DNA of 64,000 nucleotides. Source: Monoplex corrugatus (lineage: Eukaryota > Mollusca > Gastropoda > Littorinimorpha > Ranellidae). The notes beneath the pieces were generated by a model. That model worked only from the letters and a program-made list of their open reading frames with translations, made no database searches and was not told the origin of the DNA. Shown here in pieces: positions 9,565 through 21,209 of the stretch (position 1 is the first letter of the stretch; every line of letters starts with the position of its first letter). The translations under genes and the position numbers were made by a program. The stretch is taken from the NCBI GenBank assembly GCA_030674185.1, contig JAPXFY010000031.1, positions 46,822,507 through 46,886,506 on the forward strand, in the 5' to 3' direction.

Positions 9565-11925
9565 TAGTCAGAAGTGTTTCGGGGTATAGGTTATATTTTA
9601 TACCAGTATTAAACGTTTTAGTGTTACCATTTTGTATGGTGGTATTGATTGTATTTTATATCAGTATTTAATGTTTTTAACGTTATGTTTCTGTTTGAGG
9701 GTGTGGTTTATATTTTACACCAGTATTTAATGTTTTAATGTTAATGTTTTTGTTTGAGGGTATTGATTATATTTTGTATCAGTATTTAATGTTTTAGTGT
9801 ATGTTTTTGTATGAGGGTATTAATTATGTTTTATATCAGTATTTATCAGTATTTATTGTTTTAATGTTGTGTTTTTGTGTGAGGGTATAGGTTATATTTT
9901 ATATCAGTGTTTAATGTTTTAATGTCATGCTTTTATGTGAGGGTATAGGTTTTATTTTATAACCAGTATTTAATGTTTTAATGTCATGCTTTTATGTGAG
10001 GGTATAGGTTTTATTTTATAACCAGTATTTAATGTTTTAATGTTGTGTTTTTGTGTGAGGGTATAGGTTTTATTTTATAACCAGTATTTAATGTTTTAAT
10101 GTCATGCTTTTATGTGAGGGTATAGGTTTTATTTTATAACCAGTATTTAATGTTTTAATGTTGTGTTTTTGTGTGAGGGTATAGGTTTTATTTTATATCA
10201 GTATTTAATGTTTTAATGTCATGTTTTTATGTGAGGGTATAGGTTTTATTTTATAACCAGTATTTAATGTTTTAATGTCATGCTTTTATGTGAGGGTATA
10301 GGTTTTATTTTATAACCAGTATTTAATGTTTTAATGTCATGCTTTTATGTGAGGGTATAGGTTTTATTTTATAACCAGTATTTAATGTTTTAATGTCATG
10401 CTTTTATGTGAGGGTATAGGTTTTATTTTATAACCAGTATTTAATGTTTTAATGTCATGCTTTTATGTGAGGGTATAGGTTTTATTTTATAACCAGTATT
10501 TAATGTTTTAATGTTGTGTTTTTGTGTGAGGGTATAGGTTTTATTTTATATCAGTATTTAATGTTTTAATGTCATGCTTTTATGTGAGGGTATAGGTTTT
10601 ATTTTATAACCAGTATTTAATGTTTTAATGTCATGCTTTTATGTGAGGGTATAGGTTTTATTTTATAACCAGTATTTAATGTTTTAATGTTGTGTTTTTG
10701 TGTGAGGGTATAGGTTTTATTTTATAACCAGTATTTAATGTTTTAATGTCATGTTTTTATGTGAGGGTATAGGTTTTATTTTATAACCAGTATTTAATGT
10801 TTTAATGTTGTGTTTTGTGTGAGGGTATAGGTTTTATTTTATATCAGTATTTAATGTTTTAATGTCATGCTTTTATGTGAGGGTATAGGTTTTATTTTAT
10901 AACCAGTATTTAATGTTTTAATGTCATGCTTTTATGTGAGGGTATAGGTTTTATTTTATATCAGTAGTTTAATGTTTTAATGTTATGCTTTTATGTGAGG
11001 GTATAGGTTTTATTTTATATCAGTATTTAATGTTTTAATGTCATGCTTTTATGTGAGGGTATAGGTTTTATTTTATATCAGTGTTTAATGTTTTAATGTT
11101 ATGCTTTTATGTGAGGGTATAGGTTTTATTTTATACCAGTTTATTTTAATGTTTTAATTGTAATTGTTTTATGTTTGAGGTAATGGTTTTATTTTATAAC
11201 CAGTATTTAATGTTTTAATGTTGTGTTTTTGTGTGAGGGTATAGGTTTTATTTTATAACCAGTATTTAATGTTTTAATGTCATGTTTTTATGTGAGGGTA
11301 TAGGTTTTATTTTATAACCAGTATTTAATGTTTTAATGTTGTGTTTTTGTGTGAGGGTATAGGTTTTATTTTATATCAGTATTTAATGTTTTAATGTCAT
11401 GTTTTTATGTGAGGGTATAGGTTATATTTTATATCAGTATTTAATGTTTTAATGTCATGTTTTTATGTGAGGGTATAGGTTTTATTTTATATCAGTATTT
11501 AATGTTTTAATGTCATGTTTTTATGTGAGGGTATAGGTTATATTTTATATCAGTATTTAATGTTTTAATGTCATGCTTTTATGTGAGGGTATAGGTTTTA
11601 TTTTATAACCAGTATTTAATGTTTTAATGTCATGTTTTTATGTGAGGGTATAGGTTTTATTTTATAACCAGTATTTAATGTTTTAATGTCATGTTTTTAT
11701 GTGAGGGTATAGGTTTTATTTTATAACCAGTATTTAATGTTTTAATGTCATGCTTTTATGTGAGGGTATAGGTTTTATTTTATAACCAGTATTTAATGTT
11801 TTAATGTCATGCTTTTATGTGAGGGTATAGGTTTTATTTTATAACCAGTATTTAATGTTTTAAATATTTCTGTTTGACGGTATGGATTATATTTTGCAAC
11901 CAGTATTTAATATTTTAACATTGGG
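9565..11925. repeat. 59-bp minisatellite, about 40 copies
   Basis: Unit of 59 bp: ggtataggttttattttata, accagtatttaatgttttaa, tgtcatgcttttatgtgag. The main variants are tgtcatgctttta, tgttgtgtttttg and tatatcag for tataaccag. Variant units are interspersed, which points to repeated local duplication. The array fills most of the intron between EIF2A exons 9457-9522 and 15834-15896. Confidence 0.97.
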
Positions 11926-12040
11926 GGATTTTTTTGTTTGTTTGTTTGTTTATTTCCTGCCCACACAGTTTGTTGCATTCATAGAAAGATTGCCGGGCAA
12001 GTGAAGAGATTTATCAAATGACGTTTTTTACCTAGCGTGT

Positions 12041-12345
12041 TGCAGGGTGTATGTGTGTCTGTCTGTCTGTGTGTGTGTCTGCCTGTGTGCTTGTGAGTGT
12101 TTGTATGTGTCTGTGTGCGTATTTGTCTGTCTGTCTGCATGTGTGTCCGTGTTGTCTGTCTGCCTGTCTGTGAGTGTTTGTGTGTGTGTGTCTGTCTGTC
12201 TGTCTGTGAGTGTTTGTGTGTGTGTGTCTGTCTGTCTGTCTGTGAGTGTTTGTGTGTATGTGTCTGTCCATTTGTCTGTGTGTATCTGTCTGTGTGTCTG
12301 CAATGTGTTGGTGTGCCTGTCTGTGTGTGCATATGTGTCATGTTT
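12041..12345. repeat. (TGTG/TCTG)n microsatellite
   Basis: Mixed TG and TCTG repeats with a sub-repeat tctgtctgtctgtgagtgtt occurring about three times. Frames on both strands are artefacts. Confidence 0.95.
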
Positions 12346-12404
12346 TCATGTTTGTGTAGAAGTGCATGAGCGTATATATGCATGTCTCTTTGTGTCCTTG
12401 TCTT

Positions 12405-12750
12405 CCCTCAGAAAGCTGGTGGACAGGTGAGGAGTCAAAGGGTTAAGTTTTTGCTTTGCTAGCATGGTTGACAATGCAGGATGCTGTGAACAGGTGAGGG
12501 AGTCAAAGGGTTAAGTTTTTGTGCGTTTGAGGTGCAAGGTTAAGGTTTGTTGCTGCTAGAGTGACAATGCAGGATGCTGGTGGACAGGGTGAGGGAGTTA
12601 AAGGGTTTGGGGTTTGCTTTGCTAGCTTAGTTGACAATGCAGGATGCTGTGGACAGGGTGAGGGAGTTAAAGGGTTAGGGTTTTGCTTTGCTAGCTTAGT
12701 TGACAATGCAGGATGCTGGTGGACAGGGTGAGGGAGTTAAAGGGTTTAAG
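12405..12750. repeat. Minisatellite of the TTAACCC foldback family, opposite orientation
   Basis: About five units of ggtggacagggtgagggagt, then caaagggttaag and tttgctttgctagcatggtt gacaatgcaggatgct. This is the reverse complement of the 3060-3960 unit, so the family expanded at least twice in opposite orientations within one gene. Confidence 0.88.
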
Positions 12751-12936
12751 TGTAATAATGACTGAGAAGAAGAAATTGTCCACTTTGAAAACTCAGCTGT
12801 AATTTTTAGAGTAGACAAAAAGAGATTCTGCGCAGTGTCTGCCATCGTTATGATCAGTCTTTACTTGTTTTTATCATTCAGTCACTGAATATCATCACCA
12901 TTGCTGTGAGGATGATTTATGATTTTTGTTACAAAG

Positions 12937-14339
12937 CAATGCACCATCTTTGTGTAAAATCTGAAATACTGGTCAGTGGCCAACAGATTGGAAACTTCAA
13001 GAATTTGTGATGCTTCACAACAGCGGCAGTGTCAAAGATTGCAACAACTACAGAACCACTGCCCTAATCAGCCACACCAGTAAGATCCTGCTCATAATTA
13101 TTCTCAACAGATTGAAGCCCAAGATAGAAGAACTATCCAACTGCCAGGCAGGCTACAGATCCAATAGAAGCACAACTGACGTGCTCTTTGTGCTACAAAC
13201 ATTCATAGAGAAAATAAAAAGCACTAAAAAAGACGTTTTTGTCACCTTCATAGACTATAGCAGAGCATTTGACACAGTCATTCATCTCCACCTGTTGAAC
13301 ACAATGGTCAAAATGGGCTTTACCAAACATTTTGTTGCGTTAATTGCCTCATTATGTAAAGACCAAAAGGCAACAGTTAGATGGAACAATCAGAAATGTG
13401 AATTTTTCAACATCCGCAGGGGAGTCAGACAAGGTTACATCCTCTCACCATATCTCTTTAACATCTACACGGAACAAGTCATGAGAGATGCTGACATAGA
13501 AGGCATGGACATAAAGATGGGAGAAAAAAATCTTACAAATTTGCGCTTTGCCGATGACACTGCGCTGTTAGAAGACAACATTATCAGCATAAAAAGAATT
13601 TTATACAGGGTAGATGCAGCAGGCAAAAAGGCTGGTCTAAACTTGAACGCCAAGAAAACAGATGTACTACATATTAAAGGCAAGGACACTGAAAACAATC
13701 ATGACATCTCAATTAACAAAGTTCCTTTGGAAAATGTGAAGGATTTCAAGTATCTTGGCTCTGTAAAAATTGATGATGGAACCTGCTTGAAAGTATTCTG
13801 AGTAAGAATTGGAATGGCAACACGAAAAAATGGTCCAACTCAACAACACCTAGAAAGATAGAGGTGTATCAAATGGCATGAAAGTTAGACTTCTAAAATG
13901 TTTGACCTGGCCAGTCATGATTTATGGCTGCGGAGCCAGGACTCTGAGAAAAACTCATTGAAGAAGAATTGAGGCAGCAGAGATGTGGTTTTATCAGAGA
14001 CTACTACATGTCAAATGGACAGATAGAAGAACCAATGAAAGTGTCCTGGAAGAACCTGACAGAAAATTACTAGCAGACATCAACAAGAGAAGACTAAAAT
14101 ACATTGGCCATGTGTCACACAACAAGAACGTGGGACCTCATGGCAACCATTTTTCAAGGAAAAACAATGGCAAAAAGGAAGAATGGCAGACCTCCAGTCT
14201 CATACATGGAGAACATAACCAGCATCAGTGGCCTAAATATTCAAGATATTGTCCACAAAAGTCAAGACAGAGCAGCCTGGAGGGAGATGGTGGCATCCAG
14301 ATGTGCAGCGGCCAACACCGAATCTGATCACGCCGACAG
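12937..14339 (+). pseudogene. LINE reverse transcriptase fragment (RTE/Jockey-like), 5'-truncated
   Basis: An open frame at 13007-13801 covers RT fingers and palm: NYRTTALISHTSKILL, AGYRSNRSTTDVLF, FVTFIDYSRAFDTV (motif A), IRRGVRQGYILSPYLFNIYTE (motif B region), LRFADDTALL (FADD box) and NVKDFKYLGS. The C-terminal part continues with frameshifts (MWFYQRLLHVKWTDRRTNES; KRRLKYIGH). A close relative lies at 61655-62330 on the minus strand. The 3' end abuts the splice-site minisatellite at 14340, and a single unit of that minisatellite lies to its left (12893-12936), so the LINE inserted into the array. No intact endonuclease is present. Confidence 0.85.
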
Positions 14340-15833
14340 GTGTGTTACAGCTGGACAAGCTGAAGACAGGACACCATTGTTGTGAGGATGGTTTATGATT
14401 TGTGTTACAGCTGGACACGCTGAAGACAGGACACCATTGTTGTGAGGATGGTTTATGATTTGTGTTACAGCTGGACACGCTGAAGACAGGACACCATTGT
14501 TGTGAGGATGGTTTATGATTTGTGTTACAGCTGGACAAGCTGAAGACAGGACACCATTGTTGTGAGGATGGTTTATGATTTGTGTTACAGCTGGACAAGC
14601 TGAAGACAGGACACCATTGTTGTGAGGATGGTTTATGATTTGTGTTACAGCTGGACAAGCTGAAGACAGGACACCATTGTTGTGAGGATGATTTATTATT
14701 TGTGTTACAGCTGGACAAGCTGAAGACAGGTTACCATTGTTGTGAGGATGATTTATTATTTGTGTTACAGCTGGACAAGCTGAAGGCAGGTTACCATTGT
14801 TGTGAGGATGATTTGTGTTACAGCTGGACAAGCTGAAGGCAGGTTACCATTGTTGTGAGGATGATTTGTGTTACAGCTGGACAAGCTGAAGGCAGGTTAC
14901 CATTGTTGTGAGGATGATTTGTGTTACAGCTGGACAAGCTGAAGGCAGGTTACCATTGTTGTGAGGATGATTTGTGTTACAGCTGGACAAGCTGAAGGCA
15001 GGTTACCATTGTTGTGAGGATGATTTGTGTTACAGCTGGACAAGCTGAAGGTAGAGGATGTCATTGCTGTGAGGGTGATTTATGATTTGTGTTACAGCTG
15101 GAGAAATACCATTGTTGCGAGGGTGATTTATTATTTGTTACAGCTGGACAAGCTGAAGACAGAGGATGCTATTGATGTGAGGATGATATATGATTTGTGT
15201 TACAGCTGGACGAGCTGACGACATGTTTATGATTTCTGTTACAGCTGGACAAGCTGAAGACAGAGGATGCTATTGTTGTGAGGATGATTTATGATTTGTG
15301 TTACAGCTGGACAAGCTGAAGACATATGATTTGTGTTACAGCTGGACAAGCCGAAGACATGATTTGTGTTACAGATGGACAAGCTGAAGACATTTATGAT
15401 TTGTGTTACAGATGGACAAGCTGGACATATTTGTGGTTTGTGTTACAGCTGGACAAGCTGAAGACGTTTGTGTTACAGCTGGACAAGCTGAAGACGTTTG
15501 TGTTACAGCTGGACAAGCTGAAGACATGGTTTTGTTACAGCTGGACAAGCTGAAGACATATTTATGGTTTGTGTTACAGCTGGACAAGCTGAAGACATAT
15601 TTATGGTTTGTGTTACAGCTGGACAAGCTGAAGACATGGTTTTGTTACAGCTGGACAAGCTGAAGACATATTTATGGTTTGTGTTACAGCTGGACAAGCT
15701 GAAGACATGATTTGTGTTACAGCTGGACAAGCTGGACATATTTGTGGTTTGTGTTACAGCTGGACAAGCTGAAGACATTTATGATTTGTGTTACAGCTGG
15801 ACAAGCTGGACATATTCATGGTTTGTGTTACAG
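14340..15833. repeat. Minisatellite made of the EIF2A last-exon splice acceptor
   Basis: About 32 units before the real exon. Each has gatttgtgttacag, the polypyrimidine-poor acceptor, followed by ctggacaagctgaagac, the first codons of the terminal exon. Unit length falls from 60 bp (eight copies) to 53 bp (about five) to 33-40 bp nearer the exon. Nearly every unit keeps the AG and the exon start, so the array is a ladder of potential 3' splice sites. Only the last copy continues into agaggatgccttgctgc. Units in the 14707-15010 stretch also carry ggcag followed by gttacc, a possible donor. Confidence 0.95.
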
Positions 15834-15896
15834 CTGGACAAGCTGAAGACAGAGGATGCCTTGCTGCAAGAACTGGAAGATCTGGAGATAGGATGA
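15834..15896 (+). CDS. EIF2A: EIF2A terminal coding exon
   Basis: The acceptor is gtttgtgttacag (15821-15833). The exon encodes LDKLKTEDALLQELEDLEIG then TGA at 15894-15896. EIF2A proteins of animals end in a block close to LLQELEDLELG, so this is the authentic C-terminus. Its upstream neighbour (9457-9522) ends in phase 0, as needed. The first 20 nt of this exon with the acceptor have been amplified upstream (14340-15833), so transcript data are needed to know which acceptors are used. Confidence 0.95.
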   Translation: MDKLKTEDALLQELEDLEIG

Positions 15897-16345
15897 CAAG
15901 GTGGATACGCCATAGATCGACAATTGTGATGACGGTGGTTCCTCATCTGTCTTCAACCTGCTGTCTGGCTTACTGAACCTTGCTTGCAAAGGAAGATTAG
16001 TCCTGTGTGTGTGTGGGAGAGACACTGAGCCATTTTGGCCTTTTTGTTTCTTGTGTTTTCTTTTCCTTTGTTCATTTTGGCGTTTACTTTATTTCTGTTT
16101 GGTTTGGTTTGGTTTGATTTAAAGACCTGATACACAAAGTGTGCACCAAGGTTAGTAGAAAAATGTTTTAAAAGAAGCCTTGAATAGTATGTGTGCTTCT
16201 TCTGATTACCTGGGGAGAGGTTAAACTTTTGAAGATGTTTTTTCTCTTTTTCGTTATAATAGACTTACCTGTTTCTGTTTTTCCATTATAATAGACTTAC
16301 CTACTTCATATTTTCAGCATCTCCAAGGGTCTTTGCGACAGATAT
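15897..16345 (+). other. Probable EIF2A 3' UTR (end not determined)
   Basis: Unique sequence after the stop codon, before the dispersed repeat begins near 16350. I find no AATAAA or ATTAAA here; the first AATAAA downstream is inside the dispersed repeat at 18265-18270. Confidence 0.5.
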
Positions 16346-16681
16346 GGGACATTAACTCATTCAGAGCGCACTAAAATGACCTCTCATGGTTGGATGAAAA
16401 CGTTGTATTTTGGTAGTTTAAGAAAAATCTGCTGACAAGCCTTGGGTACAAAGTTATATATGGTTTTTTGTTGTTTTTTTTTAGAAATATCAGCGTTTCA
16501 GTAGTCCTAGTAACACAATAGAAAAGCAAACACACTAAGTTACTTGATGAAAACAGCACTCCAGTATCCATGCCAGAAACGAAATCATGAAAACTCTCTG
16601 AAGTCCAGGTGACTGAGTGCAGGATGATCTGTCTCTCACACTTTTGTCACTAACTTCAGTCCCACAATCATTGTTTGCTGG

Positions 16682-16815
16682 CAAGAAATCTTGATGTGAT
16701 TCAAGGACAGAGAATCTTGCTGTGATTCAAGGACAGAGAATCTTGATGTGATTCAAGGACAGAGAATCTTGATGTGATTCAAGGACAGAGAATCTTGATG
16801 TGATTCAAGGACAGA
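16682..16815. repeat. 26-bp tandem repeat
   Basis: Five copies of gatgtgattcaaggacagag aatctt, arisen from a single-copy segment of the dispersed repeat (compare 8060-8075, cttgatctgattcaagg). Confidence 0.93.
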
Positions 16816-16924
16816 TTCTTTATTGATTTGTTATGTGTTGCCATGGTCTGTTGCTTCTTACATGATAAGTGTTATGAACATTTCACTTGTGTACCAGTGC
16901 CATTTGGTGTCCATAATTTTCAGA

Positions 16925-18190
16925 TTTTCCCTTTCAAGTTACTTTGGAAAACTCTGATATCTTAGTAGATACGTGAGTTACAATCTACATTCAAGTTACT
17001 TTGGAAAACTCAGATATCTCAGTAGATACGTGAGTTACAATCTACATTCAGGTTACTTTGGAAAACACAGGATATCTTAGTAGATACGTGAGTTACAATC
17101 TACATTCAGGTTACTTTGGAAAACTCAGATATCTTAGTAGATACGTGAGTTACAATCTACATTCAAGTTACTTTGGAAAACTCAGATATCTTAGTAGATA
17201 CGTGAGTTACAATCTACATTCAGGTTACTTTGGAAAACTCAGATATCTCAGTAGATACGTGAGTTACAATCTACATTCAAGTTACTTTGGAAAACTCAGA
17301 TATCTTAGTAGATACATGAGTTACAATCTACATTCAGGTTACTTTGGAAAACTCAGATATCTTAGTAGATACGTGAGTTACAATCTACATTCAGGTTACT
17401 TTGGAAAACTCAGATATCTTAGTAGATACGTGAGTTACAATCTACATTCAGGTTACTTTGGAAAACTCAGAATATCTTAGTAGATACGTGAGTTACAATC
17501 TACATTCAAGTTACTTTGGAAAACTCAGATATCTTAGTAGATACGTGAGTTACAATCTACATTCAGGTTACTTTGGAAAACTCAGATATCTCAGTAGATA
17601 CGTGAGTTACAATCTACATTCAAGTTACTTTGGAAAACTCAGATATCTTAGTAGATACGTGAGTTACAATCTACATTCAGGTTACTTTGGAAAACTCAGA
17701 TATCTTAGTAGATACGTGAGTTACAATCTACATTCAAGTTACTTTAGAAAACTCAGATATCTTAGTAGATACGTGAGTTACAATCTACATTCAGGTTACT
17801 TTGGAAAACTCAGATATCTTAGTAGATACGTGAGTTACAATCTACATTCAAGTTACTTTGGAAAACTCAGAATATCTTAGTAGATACGTGAGTTACAATC
17901 TACATTCAAGTTACTTTGGAAAACTCAGATATCTTAGTAGATACGTGAGTTACAATCTACATTCAAGTTACTTTGGAAAACTCAGATATCTCAGTAGATA
18001 CGTGAGTTACAATCTACATTCACGTTACTTTGGAAAACTCAGGATATCTTAGTAGATACGTGAGTTACAATCTACATTCAGGTTACTTTGGAAAACTCAG
18101 AATATCTTAGTAGATACGTGAGTTACAATCTACATTCAAGTTACTTTGGAAAACTCAGATATCTTAGTAGATACGTGAGTTACAAGTCTA
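16925..18190. repeat. 57-bp minisatellite, about 22 copies
   Basis: Unit of 57 bp: ggttactttggaaaactcag, atatcttagtagatacgtga, gttacaatctacattca. The two common variants differ at ggttac/agttac and cttag/ctcag. The homologous segment at 8218-8275 is single copy, so the array arose locally. The 140-codon repeated frames (YLSRYVSYNLHS) exist only because 57 is divisible by three. Confidence 0.95.
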
Positions 18191-18440
18191 CAGGAGACAA
18201 CAAACTTACACAGAAGTGATTAGTGTACATGCCTATCGTCAGTTCCCATTATTTGCAAGACGGCAATAAAGTATAACTGCGTATGCATCAGGAGATGCAC
18301 ATCATTGTAAACCCTGAGAACCTGAGAGAAAGACTCGATTTTTTGCCTTTCTCCATCATTGTGAACAGGGACGTCAGTATACACGTCAGATGATGCGCTT
18401 CACTGCAAATGATTAAACCATCTGATCCTGTTTGGCTCAA

Positions 18441-19020
18441 GTGTATTCCAGTTTTCTTGCCTCTATCGTTTAACTTTTGTGATTCATTGCCTCCGGCATT
18501 TCATCCTGTATCCTTCATTTCACAAAGACTGTGTGTGTCATAGGCCTACATCGTATGTACATACCTAGAAAATAAGATTTAAGATCCAAACCATTTATCT
18601 CCATCGCAAGCAAAGTTCAGTTAGTTGATGGATGCGTTATGTGGTGTGCATACTGCTTCAGCTGTTTGTGTATGTCTACGAACACTTACCTTCCCACTGG
18701 CTCCTGTCTTCATGCATGGCAGTAAGCGTAATTATGTGTGTGATAAAAGATGCTTTACCTCAGTTTTACATTATATATTTTATTTTGGGGATGGGAATTT
18801 GAGAAGACGGTGGCTTTATTATTAATTACACATACATAACCTTATCTTACAAGTTCATAAGCTCAGTGGTTGTGGAAGACTCTTATGAATTGCAAAATAT
18901 TCGATCATTTGGTTGAGAATATGGTGAAAAGATACCCAAGGTCAGGTGTTGCTGCTGCAGTCTACCCTGTTCATCTACCCGGTTCCAGTGCAGGTGGCTG
19001 TTTTCCTCTTTGACTTGATA
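18441..19020. other. Unique intergenic sequence, nothing recognised
   Basis: No open frame, RNA gene or repeat that I can support. Confidence 0.5.
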
Positions 19021-19027
19021 CCTCAGC

Positions 19028-19215
19028 ATCTTAACCCTTTGACCTCCACACCCTATCCATCGACTGCAAAAACTTAACCCTTTGATTCCCTCACCCTGTC
19101 TACTAGCTACCTGCAGGAAGCTAGTGGATAAGGTGTGGGAGTCAAAGGGTTAAGTTTTTCCTTTGCTAGCATGGTTGACAATGCAGGATGCTGGTGGACA
19201 GGGTGTGGGAGTCAG
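19028..19215. mobile_element. TTAA foldback element plus partial unit
   Basis: ttaaccctttgattccctca and its inverted copy, gtgtgggagtcaaagggttaa, are centred on ctacctgcagg. This is a palindrome of about 80 bp bounded by TTAA, followed by a unit of the 69-bp family (gctagcatggttgacaatgc). Confidence 0.7.
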
Positions 19216-19356
19216 AGTTAGGACCATACTTTCTGCGGTCACGCACACCCTTTCTTTCTGTGGCCAATGTCATTTCCAGGTTCTCACATCACATCTCCTT
19301 TTGGTGTTGTTTTTTTTCCCCTTATGCTCAAAGGATTTATCCTCCACCAGTAGGAA

Positions 19357-19835
19357 ATAACAATGATAATAACAATGATAATAATAATAACAATGATAAT
19401 AACAATGATAATGACAATAACAATGATAATAACAATGATAATGATAATGACAATGATAATAACAATGATAATGATGATGACAATGATAATAACAATGATA
19501 TAACAATGATAATGACAATGATAATAACAATGATGATAACAATGATAACAATGATAATAACAATGATAATTACAATGATAATGATAATAACTGATAATAA
19601 CAATGATGATAACAATGACAATAACAATGATAATGACAATGATAATAACAATGATAATAACAATGATAATAACAATGATAATAATAATAATGATAATAAC
19701 AATGATAATAACAATGATAATAATAATAATGATAATAATAATGATGATAATAATAATAATGATAATAACAATGATAATAACAATGATAATAACAATGATA
19801 AAATGATAATAACAATGATAATAAATCACTTTTAC
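19357..19835. repeat. (AACAATGATAAT)n microsatellite
   Basis: About 480 bp of AAC/AAT/GAT triplet repeats. All frames (poly-Asn/Asp, poly-Ile/Val) are artefacts. Confidence 0.97.
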
Positions 19836-20042
19836 ACATAGGTAAAGACTCACTGCGCTTTACATTAATTAGTTCATTTTTCCCAATCAGCCCTATGCCT
19901 AGTGGTCAGTTGTACCAACTCCCACTCCTAGTCCCTCCCCCCCCCCCCCCCAACACACACTAGCACATCTGTTGTAAGCAAGTACTAATATATATATATA
20001 TATATACATTACTGAATCAGAAAGGTCAAAAATCATGTTTCA

Positions 20043-20354
20043 TTACTGGTAGTATTTATCAAAAAGATGAGTTTTGAGGCCATCCTTGAAAGAAGAGAGA
20101 GATGATGAACAGTGAAGAGAAAAAGGCAGATCGTTCCATACAAATGGGGCCTGGCAATGGAAGGCTCGGTATCCTATGGTTTTGTATTTTGATTTTGATT
20201 TTGCCAGAAGCTTCTGGTTGCATGACCTGAGACTGCATTCCGGCCTGTATGTTTTAAGCACAGAAGAGAGGTAGATAGGCAAGGTACCATCAAAATGCGA
20301 TAAGCCAGTGTGCTTGTCTCCTGTTTCTCTCAAACAGATCTCTTTTTCTGTCAC
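20043..20354 (-). pseudogene. CR1/Rex-like LINE ORF2, C-terminal fragment
   Basis: 103 codons ending in a natural stop. Visible motifs are LPIYLSSVLKTYRPECSLRS, GYRAFHCQAPFVWNDLP and LSSFKDGLKTHLF. The block 'S.R...Y..R.F....P..WN.LP..L.....L..FK..LK..LF' is the conserved C-terminal tail of many CR1/Rex1-type LINE polymerases. RT and endonuclease domains are missing (5' truncation). A possible CCCCC-rich low-complexity tract lies downstream at 19936. Confidence 0.8.
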
Positions 20355-20735
20355 TCAACGATCATATTCTCTTTGTGTTCTCACCCTTCCGTAAAACACT
20401 TCGGGTCGGGTCAGAAATCAGTTGATCTTATGATCCATTTTCTTTACCTAAAGATGTTTTTATTTTTGTGATGAAATAGGATCGAGGAAAGTTCAGTTTT
20501 TATGTTTGTTTTTTGTTTGATTTTTTTAGTGTTCTGTTTCTTGTGAATGCATGTAGTTTTGCCCACACTGCGCAGGTGATGTACTGCTGCAGTCTACATA
20601 CTCTGTCTCTTGGTGGGTGTGCCTGCTGGGTGTGTTCATGTTTCCATAAATCATCATACACTGACATGACTTATTTCAGTCTACAGGAGACAACAGACTT
20701 CTACAGAAATGCATATTTAATGTTCCTGCAGAAAC

Positions 20736-20886
20736 TTAACCAGTTGATTCCCTCACCCTATCCATCAGTTTCCTGCAGGAAGCTGGTGGATAGGGTGAGG
20801 GAAACAAAGGGTTAAGTTTTGCTTTGCTAACATGGTTGACAATGTAGGACGCTAGCGGACAGAGTGCAAGAGTCAAAGGGTTAAGC
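20736..20886. mobile_element. TTAA foldback element plus partial unit
   Basis: Palindrome 20738-20816: ttaaccagttgattccctca and, inverted, gtgagggaaacaaagggttaa, centred on tttcctgcaggaag. The arms are about 36 bp. A further half unit to 20886 also ends in gggttaa. Confidence 0.75.
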
Positions 20887-21070
20887 ACGAAGAGTTCTAC
20901 ACACTGGTTGACCTGTGACCTGGGACCTGGGAAATTAGAAAAATCACCACCCTGTATCTACTGGATGGGAGGTACCCCAGCATTGAATCCACACCTTCTG
21001 ATTGAAAGTCCAACGTCTTACCCTAGTCACTACTGCACCCATCATATTCTTCTTTTATTTTCTGTTACAG

Positions 21071-21103
21071 TACAAGGGTGGAGATGATGATAAGGAAAGT
21101 TGA
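21071..21103 (+). CDS. Candidate terminal coding exon of unknown gene
   Basis: A strong acceptor (ttcttcttttattttctgttacag) precedes a short open frame, YKGGDDDKES then TGA, followed 90 bp later by AATAAA (21193-21198). It could be an alternative last exon of EIF2A used instead of 15834-15896 (phase 0 would be compatible with the exon ending 9522), or the end of another plus-strand gene. I do not recognise the peptide. Confidence 0.3.
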   Translation, partial: YKGGDDDKES

Positions 21104-21192
21104 CCGGTTTTGTTATTATTTTTGAATGAGTTGGGGGAGCAGGGACAGTATGTGTATTGTGTGTGCATGTTGGGTGAAAGTCATTGTGCTGT

Positions 21193-21198
21193 AATAAA
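21193..21198 (+). terminator. Poly(A) signal AATAAA
   Basis: gtAATAAAta, 90 bp after the candidate terminal exon's TGA, with a T/G-rich stretch just upstream. Assigned only in connection with that exon. Confidence 0.35.
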
Positions 21199-21209
21199 TA
21201 ATGTACATA

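Larger units (their letters stand above)
16350..18440. repeat. Large dispersed repeat, second copy
   Basis: It shares blocks in the same order with 6125-8520: ttaactcattcagagcgcac, aagtccaggtgactgagtgc, cacaatcattgtttgctggc, tttcaagttact, gagatgcaca, gatgcgcttcact. It is not interrupted by the two transposons found in the first copy, so it serves as the empty-site reference. Two of its segments have become minisatellites (16682-16815 and 16925-18190). Confidence 0.8.

Noticed and set aside
17058..18052. Three open frames of 64-140 codons with YLSRYVSYNLHS repeats
   Set aside because: Translation of a 57-bp minisatellite; the homologous single-copy segment at 8218-8275 is not coding.
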